Counted from the first letter of the stretch, positions 34,733 to 45,493 are shown. The stretch is DNA of 64,000 nucleotides from Staphylotrichum longicolle (GCA_019096155.1 JAHCVI010000005.1:2304468-2368467); one strand, 5' to 3'. Program-made: numbers and translations. Notes: generated from the letters alone by a model not told the origin.

Positions 34733-36426
34733 TCAGCCCTCCGCGCCCATCACAACCCCCTCACACTCCCCTTCTGCCACCGTCCCCTGCCCAACCTCAA
34801 CAAACCTCACCCCCTCTTCCCCCACCACCACCAAACTCTCCCTGCGAGCCCCCCGCTCCCCCCACCGCGGCCATCCCATCTCCCTCCCCAACCCCTCCCA
34901 CGGATCCTCCGCGAACGCCCCCCACGCCCGCTGCACCACCTCCCTCTCCAGCCTGGCCTGCCCCACCTCCTCGGGCAGCCCGCTCACCTCCTCCGACCCG
35001 CCGAACACCATGTGCAGATCCGCCCCGTGGTACGCCCCCGACCCGTCGTAGAGCCGCGTGTTGGGCCAGTCGGCCGCGTACCGCATCGCCCACGCGGGGA
35101 CCCCGCGCGCCTCGCGCGCCGACGCGGCGTAGGCCGCCGGGCAGGCGAAGGACTCGCGGTGGAAGGCCGCGGTCTGGTCCGCGGTGGGGACCACGCCGCT
35201 GGCGAACGCCGGGATCCGGTAGTAGCCCGCCTCGTTGGCGTTTGTGGAGACGAGGACCGGGACGCGGGCGAAGCGGCCGGCGGAGGTGAGGGCGTGGTAC
35301 TGGGCGGGGGTGAAGACGAGGGTGTCGTCCGGGAAGGGGTAGAAGGCCGGGATGGAGCGGAGGGGGCGGGTGCGGGGGGGGGGTTTGAGGGCTGCCGCGG
35401 CGGATTTGAGAGTCTGCCAGGGGATGGCGCGCATGCAGGCAAGAGCTGAAGCGGTGGTTGTGGTGGTGTTGCAGCCGACGGCGGCGACGACGGCGTTCCA
35501 GTTGCGGGCGGGGACGGGGGGCGCGTTGAAGGGGAAGCTGAAGGCGGTGCCTGAGAGGAGGACCAGGCCGGAGACGATGGGGTCGTCCGGGTAGGCATAG
35601 GCCCAATAGTCGGCCGAGACGCCGCCCGAGGACTGGCCCGCGAGAATGATGCGGCTGGAATCGCCGCCAAAATGGGCGACGTTGTCCCGGATCCACTCGA
35701 CGGCAGCGCGCTGGTCGCGGAGCCCCAGGTTCTGAGGAGAGCCGGGGGCGCCGGGAAAGCCAAACACGTTGATGCGGTAGTTGAGAGTCACCACCACCAC
35801 GTCCTGGGCGTCGGCGAGGTGCTTGCCGTTGTAAAAGGGGCTGTTGGTGCTGCCAATGGTGAAACCTGACGGGGGGTCATTCAATCTTCCCTTGGAGAGT
35901 AAGACTCGGGGAGCTTACGGCCACCATAAAGAAACACAATCACCGGCTTCTTTGCAGATCTAGCCTTGGATGTCGCCTTAGACCAGATGTTGAGCGTCAG
36001 ACAGTCCTCGTCCTGCGGGTTCCCAGTGCCCGAGGCAAAGTAGTTGATTATGCGCTGTGCCTGGGGCGTAAACCCGGGATAGTCCACGGGCTTGGAGGGC
36101 GTCAGCGGGCAGTCGAAGCCAAAGTCGGCCGCTGTATAGGGGCTCTGGCGGTCGATGACCTGGGGCGCGGCAAAGCGCAGTTTGCCAACGGGCGGTTTGG
36201 CGTACGGGATGCCCAGGTACTCGAGCACGCACGACGTGCCGAGGGCGACGTGGCCCGTTACCGGACCGTTGGATGTCGGCACCGTGAGCAGTTCGTTTGC
36301 GCTGGCTTTGCTGCAGGCCGTACTTGCTGGAGGGTCAGCGGCAGCAAGGCCAGTGAGGCCAGCGAGGCTGAGAGCCGTGGCGGCGAGGCCGGCGCAGACG
36401 CCTTTCGTAACATTCACGGTCCGCAT
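34733..36426 (-). CDS. Secreted type-B carboxylesterase/lipase
   Basis: An alpha/beta-hydrolase of the COesterase family hydrolysing ester bonds; substrate unknown. Exons are 36426-35919 and 35865-34733, giving 546 residues. A signal peptide is clear (VCAGLAATALSLAGLTGLAAA, cleavage near residue 30). Family signatures are YLGIPYAKPPVGKLRFAAPQ, EDCLTLNIW, the oxyanion-hole loop VFLYGGRFTIGS at the splice, and the nucleophile elbow AGQSSGG, where Gln and Ser replace the usual Glu and Ala (GESAGG). The acid is the Glu in STNANEAGYY and the base the His in GADLHMVFG. Two or more disulphide cysteines are present. The 53-base intron falls within the YGG loop. Expected to be extracellular or wall-associated. 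Confidence 0.93.
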
Positions 36427-36750
36427 TGTCGGAAGGTGGAGAGAGGAGAAGGAGCGTGGGAAACGATCCTCCCGATGTTACAAAACAAAATGCATCCCCC
36501 GGACCGCATACACATGCATACAGCCATCCGTACATGCTCCTTGCAGCATAAATGTAACCCAAGAGCACCCGGCCTCAAACTCAGCAGTCAAAGTCAAGTC
36601 ATAACTCTACCTGATCGCATTTTCTCTTTCGCACGCCTGCCTACATTCTAATCCTAACAATAAACACACCCGCTCCGCCCCCCCAACCACTGCCGCCTTC
36701 CCCCACATCCCCTTCCATCTAACCTCACCTCCCGACTCGACTCACACAGC
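36427..36750. other. Short spacer upstream of the esterase
   Basis: This 324-base stretch contains the esterase promoter and the SEC31 3' UTR. Nothing further is recognised. Confidence 0.4.
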
Positions 36751-39700
36751 TTACGGCGTAGCCTTGCTCATGCTGATCAACCTCTTCAACCCAGCCTACA
36801 CACAACCAACCCGTTAGCACACGCATTCAAACCACAATTACTGGAAAAGAAAAGGCCACAAAAAAAAACGACTTACCATCCACTGCCCACACTCCCCCTC
36901 CCTCTCCTTGACAATCTCCACCTGCACCCTCGACGCCGTCGCATAGTCCCGCGCCGCGATCGCCTCGGCCACCTGCGCGAGCATCTCCACCGTCTCGGGC
37001 CGCACCAGCTCGCCGTTGTTGAGGTGGTCAAACAGCAAGCCCAACCGCTTCTGCGTGTCCTTGACCTGCGGCGCAAACGTCGCCGGCGCCTTGCCCGCAA
37101 CCCGCTGCATGTCCTGGCTGAGCAGCTCCACCAGCCGCTGCGCGTTGGCAGGGATGTTGGACCGGTCGCCGGGAGGGCGCCGCTCCGCTTGTTGGTGCTG
37201 TGGCGCCGCCGCTGCTGCTGCCGGCGGTGGAGCGGCCGAAGCGCGCGGCGGGGGCGGGGCCGAAGCCTGCGCCTGCGGGGGTGGTGGCCGAGCGGCCGGC
37301 GGGGGTCGGCTAGCTGCCGGGGGAGGGCCCGACATGGGCGGCGGGCCCACCGGGGGTCGGGATGCCTGCGGAGGTGGTGCGGCGTAGTGCTGCGGAGGAG
37401 GCGCGATTGGGTGGGCGGCAGGGCTCGGTGCATAGGGGTTCGACGGAGGAGGCGCAAGCGGCGCCGACGTGGGGCCTTGGCCGTACTGTTGCGCTGATGG
37501 AGCCGGGGCGTACCGGTTAGACGGCGGCGGGCCGGCGGGAGGCGGGTTGTAAGGAGAGGCCGTCCGGGGAGCGGGCGGGGGCACCATCGATGGCGGCAGC
37601 CCGCTTGCGACCGGTGGCGGAGGCGCGTACGGGTTGGTCGAAGCGTTCGACGTTGTCGACGCCGGCCGCATGGGGTATTGTCCCGTCGGCGGCGGCCCGA
37701 CAGGAGGAGACGTCACGTTGCGAGGAGGCGCAGAGCCTTTCGGGGGAGGGGGCGGGGGCGTGGGTGCGCTCCGCTGATAAGGCCCGGTCGGCGGAGGGGA
37801 TTGCAACGCTGTCTGGCCAGGGAAGGGCGCCGTGATGGGTGCCACGCTGGGCGTAGACTTGCGCACTGGGGGCTTTGTGACCATGGGCACATCATTCCAG
37901 CTCCCGACGTCCTTGTGAATCTTGGGCGGAGGACCCGTGTTTCTCGGAGGGGGAGGGACCTGGGCTGCCGCCGGGCTGAAGGTCTGCGGCGGCCCGTATC
38001 CTCCAACCGCCGACGGCGAAGGCGCATATCCGGCGGCTGGTGCGTACGGAGACGCTCCGGGGGGTTGATACTGAGACTGAGCTGGAGGCGCGTAGGGGTT
38101 CAGCGCCGGAGCAGCAGATTGAACCGGAGCGGGCGGCGCATAGGGGTTTATGGGGCTGGGCCCGACGGGAGGGATAGATGCCGCCTGTTGATAGCCCACC
38201 GGCGCTGCCGCACGGGAGGCCGAGCGGGAAGTGGGAGCCGCCTGGCGCTGGGCGGCCTGGGGAGCCGCCTTCTGGGTAGCGAGTCTGACACGGTTCGGCG
38301 GCCACTTCGGCGGCCGGGAAGTTGGTCGGGAGCAGGTCCAAGTATCTCTGCGCGATGGCCAGCTGGCCGTGGGCAGCGACGATATCTGCGTACTCGGTGT
38401 ATTTGTCGTACAGAGACGCGAGCTTCCAGCCCTCGGTGAGGTTCTTCTCGTTGTCGGCAAACTTGGTGACATGGCGGAAGACCGTCACCTTCTCAATGAA
38501 GTGCTGCAGGGACCTCGCGTGGATGGAAAAGTTGGAGTCGTTGGTGGCGTCCTGGAGCCCGGCCTCCTCTGCCTCCCGGAGCTCGGCAATCCAGATGTCC
38601 ACCACCTTCTCCAGCTTTGACCCCACAAGATAACAGAAGGATGCGTCCTTCCTCGACCCGGATTCGTAGATGCGGTCACCAAGGGCCTCGCAGAGGTCGG
38701 GGAACTCGGTAGGCTCGGCAAACGTGCAGAGCGTGACCATGGTCTCCTTCCAATTTCCAAGATCGGCGTTGTACACCACGTCCCACAGGTTCTTGGTGAT
38801 GACCGAGTTGATGAGGCGCAGGTAGCTCGGGACGCCCTTCTTCTGTCCGAGATAAGCAGTTTGGACCTTCTCCACAAGCTCCTTGCCGCCGCAGTTCGCG
38901 AGGATGAAGGCGTCGGCGATCCTGTCCTCCTTGAGGCAGAGGTCGACGGCCTTCTCAAAGTTGCCCGTGATGATGGCCTTGGTGATCTGGTCTTCGGCCG
39001 CACTGCCTTCGCCGAGAAGCTGGAACGGGTTGTCCGTCTTGGCGCCCTTAGCGGCCGCAATGTCGGACAGGAAATCATCGCCCTCGTCAAGATCTCCCCA
39101 CATGCTCGTCACGCGCTTGTGTTTCTTCTTGGTCGCATCGTCGCCGTTGGCTTGCGGCGGGGCCAACCCGGCGTCCTTGGGCTCTTCCTTGGGCTCAGCA
39201 GCCTCGGCCTCCTCCGTGGGGCTGGTGACCTCCTCATCCTTCGAGAAGCCAAGATAATCGAGGATCTTGGTCCGCCCATCCGACTCACTCAGCGTCTTCA
39301 AGACCTGCCAGTCGGCCTTCTCCTCGTCCGTCTTGGCGTCGGCCACATGCGCGTCGCAGATGGCAGCAATATCGCCGCTCTTGAAAGCCTCCTCGAACTT
39401 CTCAGTGGCGGACCCAATATCAGAATCGACCGAGAAGCTCGAGATCTGAATCTTGGAAGACCTGGGCTGGCCGGCCGGTGTATCGTTCTTCTTGAAGATA
39501 ACAAGCTTGCCTCCATAGCCAAAGGAGACACCCACTGGGCGCTCGAGCCACGTGGGTGCCCTTGCGAGGGAGAATGACGTCCCTTGGAGTTGGGTCGGGG
39601 CCTTGGAGAAAAAATCATCGTCGTCCAGGCTGGTCTGCGCCGCCGGGGCAGCCGAGGGGTTGGTGTTTTGCAGGGTCTGGACCGTGATCTTTCCGTCAAA

Positions 39701-40698
39701 CGACGCGGTCGCCGTCAGGCCGGGATTGCCGGGGTTGAAGCGCGTCAAGAAGGTCCAATTGGTGGCCTCGGGGAACTCGCCGTACCGCTCACCGGTTTGC
39801 GGGTTCCAGACCAGCGTCCGGTTGTCCTTGCCACAGGAGATCAGTAAGCCGGGGTCCTGCTGGCACCACGACAGCGACAAGATGCCCTGGTCATGACCTT
39901 GTAGGGTCCTCTCGGGTGCCTGCGAGTTCCTCAGGTTCCACAGAAGAATGACCGGGGTGTTGTCGTCCGACGTCGCGGTCAGGAGGTTTGTGGAGTTGGT
40001 CGGGTCCCAAGCAATCGCGCTGACGGGCTTGCGGTTGTTGTTCAGGGTCAACGACGCCTTCTTCGTCTTCAAATCCCACACTGTGACAAAGCCGCCGGCA
40101 CTACCCGTCGCCAAAATGTTGGAGACCTTCCGGTTCCAAGCCACGCAATCGATGTCGTGAGCCGCAGCGGTGCCGAGGCGGAAAGCGGTCGAGGTGTCGT
40201 TGATGTCCCAAACAAACAGCTCGCCCTTGGAGCCGGCGGTGGCGAGAACCTGTGGCCTCAGTGGGTTGAACTGCAGTGCCTTGATCGGACCGGTATGCTT
40301 GACATCGCGCGACATGAGAGCCTCCTCGCCGGCGAGAAGCTTTGCGACATCCCACAGCTGGAGCGAGCCGTCCTCCATTGCGCCGGCGACGACACCGCGG
40401 GGGTGGCTTTCGCTCGGGGCTCCCCATGCTATGTCGTAGAATCTGGCGCGTTGTTAGCGTAGGGGCGCTCGCCGGCAACGGAATGTGCGTACCTGGACTC
40501 GGTGCTGATGCTGGCTGTAGGCTGCAGCTCCAGGCCTTGGTCTTGAGCGTCGAGGTTGAGGTCCCAGAGCTCCAGCTTGGTCTCATCTGAAAAGTCGGCA
40601 TCGACGGCGCCGGACCTGGTGCCAGTAACGAGGAGCGGATTGGGGCCCGGCGACCAGGCAAAGGCCGCAGTCCGCGGGATCTCTCTCAGCCGGACCAT
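36751..40698 (-). CDS. sec31: COPII outer-coat protein Sec31, with one apparent +1 frameshift
   Basis: Sec31 with Sec13 forms the outer cage of COPII vesicles leaving the ER and stimulates Sar1 GTP hydrolysis. Exons are 40698-40493, 40442-36877 and 36795-36751, giving about 1271 residues if one extra base is discounted. The N-terminus is a WD40 propeller (AFAWSPGPNPLLVTG; LQLWDVAKLL; CVAWNRKVSNILATGS; LSLSWCQQDPGLLISCG). Next come an alpha-solenoid (DQITKAIITGNFEKAVDLCL; YLRLINSVITKNLWDVV), a long Pro-rich segment with many NPYAPP motifs, and a conserved helical C-terminus ending ISMSKATP from a 45-base last exon. The frame changes at about 38295-38303, between AAEVA and NRVRLATQK. No intron can explain this, and one extra base in a GCC/GCCG run can. 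SEC31 is essential in yeast, so a sequence error is the likelier cause. Confidence 0.95.
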
Positions 40699-41614
40699 GG
40701 CGGCGTCGGGAGTGGATCGGCTCGGAGAGGAGGGGGGATGACAGCGGTGTCAAGCTGCGGTCGCTGGATCTTTATTCGAACGGGAGATTTAGGAGTTTGT
40801 GTGGCTAAGGTAGTGAGAAAGCACCAATGACCCTACGGCAAAGGAGTCGGGCCGTGGGCGAAAAGCGTTGGTGGTGCGGTCCGTGGTATTCGTGATGGTC
40901 GAGTTGAATTGGAGCCACCTGTTGCCAGATTGCCTCGAATCGACTCCTGACATGCGCTGGAGGCCCGCCCACTGCACAGGGGAGAACAACGCCCCAGAAA
41001 TTTGGAGCTCCCCTCTCAGCTTGTCTGTGCTTGTCGAACCACAGCTGAACACCAGAGCTAACCCTAACCCTCTAGTTCCAAACGGAACCCTGTCAGCCTG
41101 TCTCAACCACATCCTCTCTGTATCCGTCAACCAAAAAAAGAAATACAATGTGGCAGCTTTCACGTTTTCCTCGGCTCGCTTCTAAGTCTCCCAAGGTATG
41201 AGAGCACCAAGTGCTCCGTGTTCTCGAAGCGGGGATGACGTATCTGGTACGGGCGATACCTTCAGAGGATGTGAGCCAGTGATATTCATGAAATTCAAGA
41301 GCTCAAGGTGGGGCAGTTAAACGGCAGCAGTAATCAATCCCCCAAGGTCCAAACACTCACTTGCGTGTGTCTGCGACGGCACGTGATATCCCTCTCAACA
41401 ACAGCAAGGTCCGGCTCTCATACGGCAGCTTCAGACATTCCCACATTACTGGACTACGTAGAATCCGATAGTACACTGGTCCTGAAAGAAGGCAACTCTC
41501 GAGAGCAAAGACCCCACACTCCACCTCAGACAGCAGGACAAAAGTCACCTATCCGACTCACCACCTCACAGCTGCCACTGAACCACAACAAATCTACTAT
41601 CCAAAAAAAAAAAA
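40699..41614. promoter_or_regulatory. Divergent promoter of sec31 and the RRM-protein gene
   Basis: This 916-base head-to-head spacer contains CTAACCCTAACCCT at 41058-41071 (two telomere-type repeats, a double telobox) and an unbroken A tract at 41603-41615 that runs directly into the ATG of the RRM gene. No gene supported. Confidence 0.5.
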
Positions 41615-42139
41615 ATGACAGACACAGCCCGCTGGAAATCCACCGTCTACGTCGGCGGCCTCTCGCCCGGCGTGACCGTGCAGACGCTGCAGGAGGCCTT
41701 CCTGCCCTTCGGCGAGATCGCCGACGTGTCGCTGCCCAAGAACGAGAACCCCAACACGGCCGCCGACGAGCCCCACCGCGGGTTCGCCTACGTCGAGTTC
41801 GAGGACGCCGAGGACGCCAAGGAGGCCATCGACAACATGGACCAGGCCGAGATCTTTGGGCGCGTCATCAAGGTGTCGGCGGCCAAGGCGCCCAAGAGCG
41901 CCGGGCAGGGGCTCGGGGGCAAGACGGCTGTTTGGGAGCAGGTGAGTTTACTTTGTGTTTTTGGTTCTGATTTTGGTTTTGGGCCGTGCGGGTGTTGACT
42001 GTGAGTGTAGGAAGGATGGCTTGCCGAGCATGCTGTGAGTGAGGAAGATAAGTTGGCGACGGAGCAGGCTCAGAATAGGCCGGAAGACCCAATGCAAGGG
42101 CTAGAGGGTCTCGATCTTGCCGGGCCTAAACCGGAATGA
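41615..42139 (+). CDS. Stand-alone RRM protein resembling the RRM of PPIE/Cyp33
   Basis: Exons 41615-41941 and 42011-42139 encode 151 residues. One RNA-recognition motif occupies residues ~9-92: RNP2 is VYVGGL and RNP1 is RGFAYVEF. The C-terminal part of the motif, AIDNMDQAEIFGRVIKV, matches the RRM of the nuclear cyclophilin PPIE (Cyp33) closely. No cyclophilin domain follows: the second exon adds only an acidic tail (WLAEHAVSEEDKLATEQ...). PPIE is a spliceosomal protein, so a splicing or nuclear RNA-binding role is a reasonable inference. The 69-base intron has a standard GTGAGT donor and TTGACTGTG branch. A 13-base A run abuts the start codon. Confidence 0.88.
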
Positions 42140-42463
42140 AAACGTTACAGAACTCTAAAAGGGGAAAGGGTGTGTTGGGCGTGGATATCTTAAAGGGTCA
42201 CCTGGAGTAGGGGGTTCGTCGACATTCCAGGGAAATGCATAGCTACGGCGTTGGGGCGGCTTCGGGGAAAAGAATGTTGTGAATCAAGGAAACGCATGTC
42301 TGTTCGCACGTCTTGGACAAAGTATTGAGACACATTGGGGTACATACAACACCCCAAATCCTTCCGACCGGCTCGATCTGCGCTTCATATACAAGGCCCG
42401 GCCATCTAAGTCTAAAGAACCAACACCTCCCCCTCACCAGACCAGATACACAGCACCGCTCCT
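42140..42463. other. Convergent 3' spacer
   Basis: Between the stop codons of the RRM gene and the NDUFA4-like gene (324 bases). No feature recognised. Confidence 0.4.
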
Positions 42464-42975
42464 TTAGTGGTGCTCCTCCGAGTGCGCATGGGCATCCGCA
42501 GCACGGTTCTGTCTCTTGAGGCGGATGGTCTTGTCGACCATCAGGTGGCGCGTGCTCGAGTAGATGGCAGCGGAGACGGCGAAAGCAACGACGACACCTG
42601 TGATCATGATGAGTACGACTCCTGGCAACACGAAGCAGGGCGCACCGCGGCGGCTTACCGAGGGGCAGCAGCTCGGGGGGGATCTGCTTCAGGCGGCGAA
42701 GACGCTGCGAAACGGTGTGCGCTGTGGTTCGACGGGGTTTGTGTCAGCCTTCACGTCCTCCACGATCCAGTGCATTCGAGTTCGTTGATGCTGTCTTCGG
42801 GGTTGCCGTCGCCCAATGGCCTCACGTACCAGACTGCTCCTCCTTCTGCACACCTCGGGTTAGCCCTGACGCAATCCATCAAAACTGACGCAAGGAACCT
42901 GCCAGCACGTACCGGGATCGGCCGCATCATGCGAGCCGTCGGGCGGAACATCCGCAGAGACCGGGTAGCGAACAT
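42464..42975 (-). CDS. NDUFA4/MLRQ (B12D)-like mitochondrial inner-membrane subunit
   Basis: Four exons (42975-42913, 42845-42830, 42721-42659, 42597-42464) encode 91 residues. An Arg-rich amphipathic N-terminus (MFATRSLRMFRPTARMMRPIP) looks like a mitochondrial targeting sequence. The core is QIPPELLPLGVVVAFAVSAA, one membrane helix preceded by the PxELxPL element of the MLRQ/B12D family. A basic segment (HLMVDKTIRLKRQNR) and a His-rich tail (AHAHSEEHH) follow. Family members are accessory subunits reported first for complex I and, in animals, shown to belong to cytochrome c oxidase. Exon 2 is a 16-base microexon. All four junctions have GT-AG signals and phases that close, and three introns of 61-108 bases are typical. 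Head to head with cox12. Family call is by motif only. Confidence 0.78.
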
Positions 42976-43432
42976 TTTGAATAGCGATTGAGCGGAGAGG
43001 TTCCTCGAAGGAAAGGTTGTGGTTGCGCAGCAGCCCGTTCGGGTGTTTCTGGAGAGCTTCGGGAAGTTGAGGTCACGATTTGGCGACTTGCGGCAGAGAG
43101 GAGCTCGGTCCCTTGAGCACTCCCCCCACAGGCCAGCACGATTCGGCCAGTGAGATCAGCCCACCAGCCAAAAATGTCTGCCTGCAAAACAGGGCCAGCA
43201 GGGCGCCCCAAAGCCGGCCTCCAATCACACCGCGGAGAGCTCCAAGCGACCCACTCGTTTGCGCATCATGCTGTGTGTGCAGCCAGAGAGGACCCGAGCC
43301 GAAACTACCTGCCTACCCTACCCTCACCTCTCCCCGAGCTCTGACCCATTCCTGACGACGACTCCGTCAATCAATCCGCCGCGCCCCCCATTGAAGCTGC
43401 CCTCGCCCCGTGAGACTGCACATTCGCCCAAC
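42976..43432. promoter_or_regulatory. Bidirectional promoter of the NDUFA4-like gene and cox12
   Basis: 457 bases separate the two ATGs. A CCAAT box lies at 43221-43225 (CCTCCAATCAC), the binding motif of the fungal HAP/CBC complex, which activates respiratory genes. It is roughly 210 bases from cox12 and 250 from the other start. Regulation by HAP is inferred. Confidence 0.55.
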
Positions 43433-44163
43433 ATGTCCGACGACGACCGCGTTAGCAAGCCCTTCAAGTTCGTCACAGGTACGATTCGCCCGCGCGCGGC
43501 CGCCCGCAAATTCCCTCGGCAAAAAAACATGGCCTGACCTGGCCCTTGCCCCGTGCAGAACCCCGTCGCTAACGCTTTTCTCTGCAGCTGGTATGCAACC
43601 ACCGATTCCATCCTGCAGATACTCCATCATGACTTCGAATTGGCCGTTTTGCGAGCAAATTGGGGGGGAAGAAGACGAAGCGGGGACAAGGACAGGTCCC
43701 GGAGGGTGCCGTGGGACGGATGGAGGTGCCGGGATTACGAGTGCACACGATCTGACGACATCGCTTCAATTCTAGGTGTCGACGCCCGCTTCCCCAACAC
43801 CAACCAGACCAAGCACTGCTGGCAGAACTACGTCGACTACCACAAGTGCATTCTCGCCAAGGGCGAGGACTTTGCCCCGTGCCGCCAGGTGAGAGCCCCA
43901 GCAGCCCGCGCTCTCTAGTTGTGGGAGAGCTATTGGAAGCTATTGTGGAGGATGGAGGACACGCTCCGGACTTGAGGATTGGTGCTAACCACAAAAACGC
44001 GGACAGTTCTGGCTCGCTTACCGGTCCCTGTGCCCCAGCGGCTGGTATGAGCGGTGGGATGCGCAGAGAGGTATGTTGTCATCTAGAGTTCAACCTTGAA
44101 GAGGGATTTGTGACTAATGTGCCGACAGAGGCTGGCAACTTCCCTGTCCGTCTGGACCAGTAA
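43433..44163 (+). CDS. cox12: Cytochrome c oxidase subunit 6B (Cox12)
   Basis: Intermembrane-space subunit of complex IV, imported and oxidised by the Mia40 relay. Exons are 43433-43478, 43776-43888, 44007-44070 and 44129-44163, giving 85 residues. The twin cysteine motifs are intact: Cys30-x9-Cys40 (HCWQNYVDYHKC) and Cys51-x10-Cys62 (CRQFWLAYRSLC), followed by WYERWDAQREAGNFP. The DARFPNTNQTKHCWQNY block is nearly invariant in this family. Intron 1 is 297 bases, much longer than the other two (118 and 58). It has a TTCTAG acceptor, and the Gly codon is split G|GT. Divergent from an NDUFA4-like gene. Confidence 0.97.
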
Positions 44164-44524
44164 AGGGATGTGGTGAGACGGAGTGGTTGGGCGTGGGGAG
44201 TCACCCGACCTAGACCTTGTTACACTAGAGTCACGGCAGTCAGGGGAATGCACATAGAGTTGGGGTACTCGTTCTTGTACAATTGCGTGGTGACGGTAGG
44301 CGAGGAAGAAGAGCAAGGGATTGCTGCGATCTCTTGTGTGTGTGTGTGTGTGTGTCTGTGAAGTGACTGGTATCATCAATTTCTGCAATTGTTGTCCTGG
44401 AACCACTGAACGCCATCCTAGCGCTATACCGTGAATGCAATGTCCTGTGCCAAAGAAGAAAAAAGGACGCAAAAAATCCGCCGCAAGTACTACAGTTTCT
44501 TCAACAGCTCTGCTTCCCAGCTTA
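44164..44524. other. Convergent spacer between cox12 and sde2
   Basis: 361 bases of 3' UTR sequence, including a TG dinucleotide run at about 44335-44356. No gene seen. Confidence 0.45.
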
Positions 44525-45493
44525 TTATGCCTTCTCTCTTTCGGCCTCGCTCTCCTCGTCGTCGGAGCTCATAAACTCGTCGTCCTCGTCAAACCCAAAG
44601 AACTTCCTCGCCGTCACATTCCCATTGGGCTTCACAACCTCCTTTTCCTTCCCCTTCCCCTTAACTTCAGGTTCTGGCTCCGACGGTGGAGTCGTCGCCT
44701 TCGACCCTCCACTGTCGCCCTCCTCCCCTTCCCCCTCCTCCATCACCTCATCCCCATCCTCGTCCGCCGACGATGATGAATTCCCCGCAGCAGCCACCAG
44801 ATTATCCGTATACCCCCCCTTCTTCATAGCCTGCAGTACCGCCTCCCGCGTCCTCTCCCCGACCTCCTCCTTCTCCTCCACCCACTTGCCATCCAGCCCG
44901 ACCTTCTTGCTGCCGTGCTTGATCTCGTCCTGCCGCCGCTCCGTCGACTCGACAATCTCCTCCCACCGCTTGCGCCGCCTCTCCTTCTCCTTGCGCTCCA
45001 TCTCGGGCTTGATGGCCAGGTACTCGGCCAGCGCCTTGGCCTCGGTCACGGTGCGCAGCCGGCGGCCGTCGAGGTTGCGCGACGAGCCGTTCTCGTCGGC
45101 CGGGTTGCCGCCCTTCTTGCGCTTCGACATGCGCCCGCCCGCCGCGCGGAGCTGCGAGCCGAAGCCGCCCTTGCCGCCGCAGAGGGCGGGCGTGAGGCGG
45201 AGGGTGAGGAAGGCATCGTCGAGGGCGGCGTCATCTTCGGTGAGCGACGACGATGAGGCGCTGGGTAGAAGGGAGGAAATGGGCGAGGGTGAGTTGAGAG
45301 GGACGGGACGGCTGGAGAGGGTGGAGAGGAGGAGGCGGGTGGACGAGGTTGTGGCGGAGGCGGGGAGTCGGCTGTCGAGTTCGTCGACGAGAGACGAGAT
45401 GGGTGTTGATGGTGGGAGGCTGAGAGAGAGGGTCGGGGGAAGGCCGGTGCCGGCGAAGCTCGTGACGAGCACGTTGATCCTGCTCGGAGCCAT
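44525..45493 (-). CDS. sde2: Sde2, ubiquitin-fold splicing and genome-stability factor
   Basis: Sde2 is made as a ubiquitin-like precursor that is cleaved after a Gly-Gly pair; the released C-terminal part, starting with Lys, joins the spliceosome and supports splicing of selected introns, silencing and telomere maintenance in fission yeast. A single exon encodes 322 residues. The N-terminal ~105 residues form the ubiquitin-like fold (INVLVTSFAG...LSLSLPPSTPISSLVDEL). The cleavage signature LCGGKGGFGSQLRAAGGRMS places processing after Gly107, before Lys108. A basic helix (ERKEKERRRKRWEEIVE) and an acidic, Ser-rich tail ending in FFGFDEDDEFMSSDDEE complete the protein, as in other fungal Sde2 proteins. 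Confidence 0.96.
   Translation of the reverse strand: MAPSRINVLVTSFAGTGLPPTLSLSLPPSTPISSLVDELDSRLPASATTSSTRLLLSTLSSRPVPLNSPSPISSLLPSASSSSLTEDDAALDDAFLTLRLTPALCGGKGGFGSQLRAAGGRMSKRKKGGNPADENGSSRNLDGRRLRTVTEAKALAEYLAIKPEMERKEKERRRKRWEEIVESTERRQDEIKHGSKKVGLDGKWVEEKEEVGERTREAVLQAMKKGGYTDNLVAAAGNSSSSADEDGDEVMEEGEGEEGDSGGSKATTPPSEPEPEVKGKGKEKEVVKPNGNVTARKFFGFDEDDEFMSSDDEESEAEREKA

Noticed and set aside
37678..38439. 253-codon plus-strand Arg-rich open frame
   Set aside because: Complement of the Pro-rich segment of SEC31.
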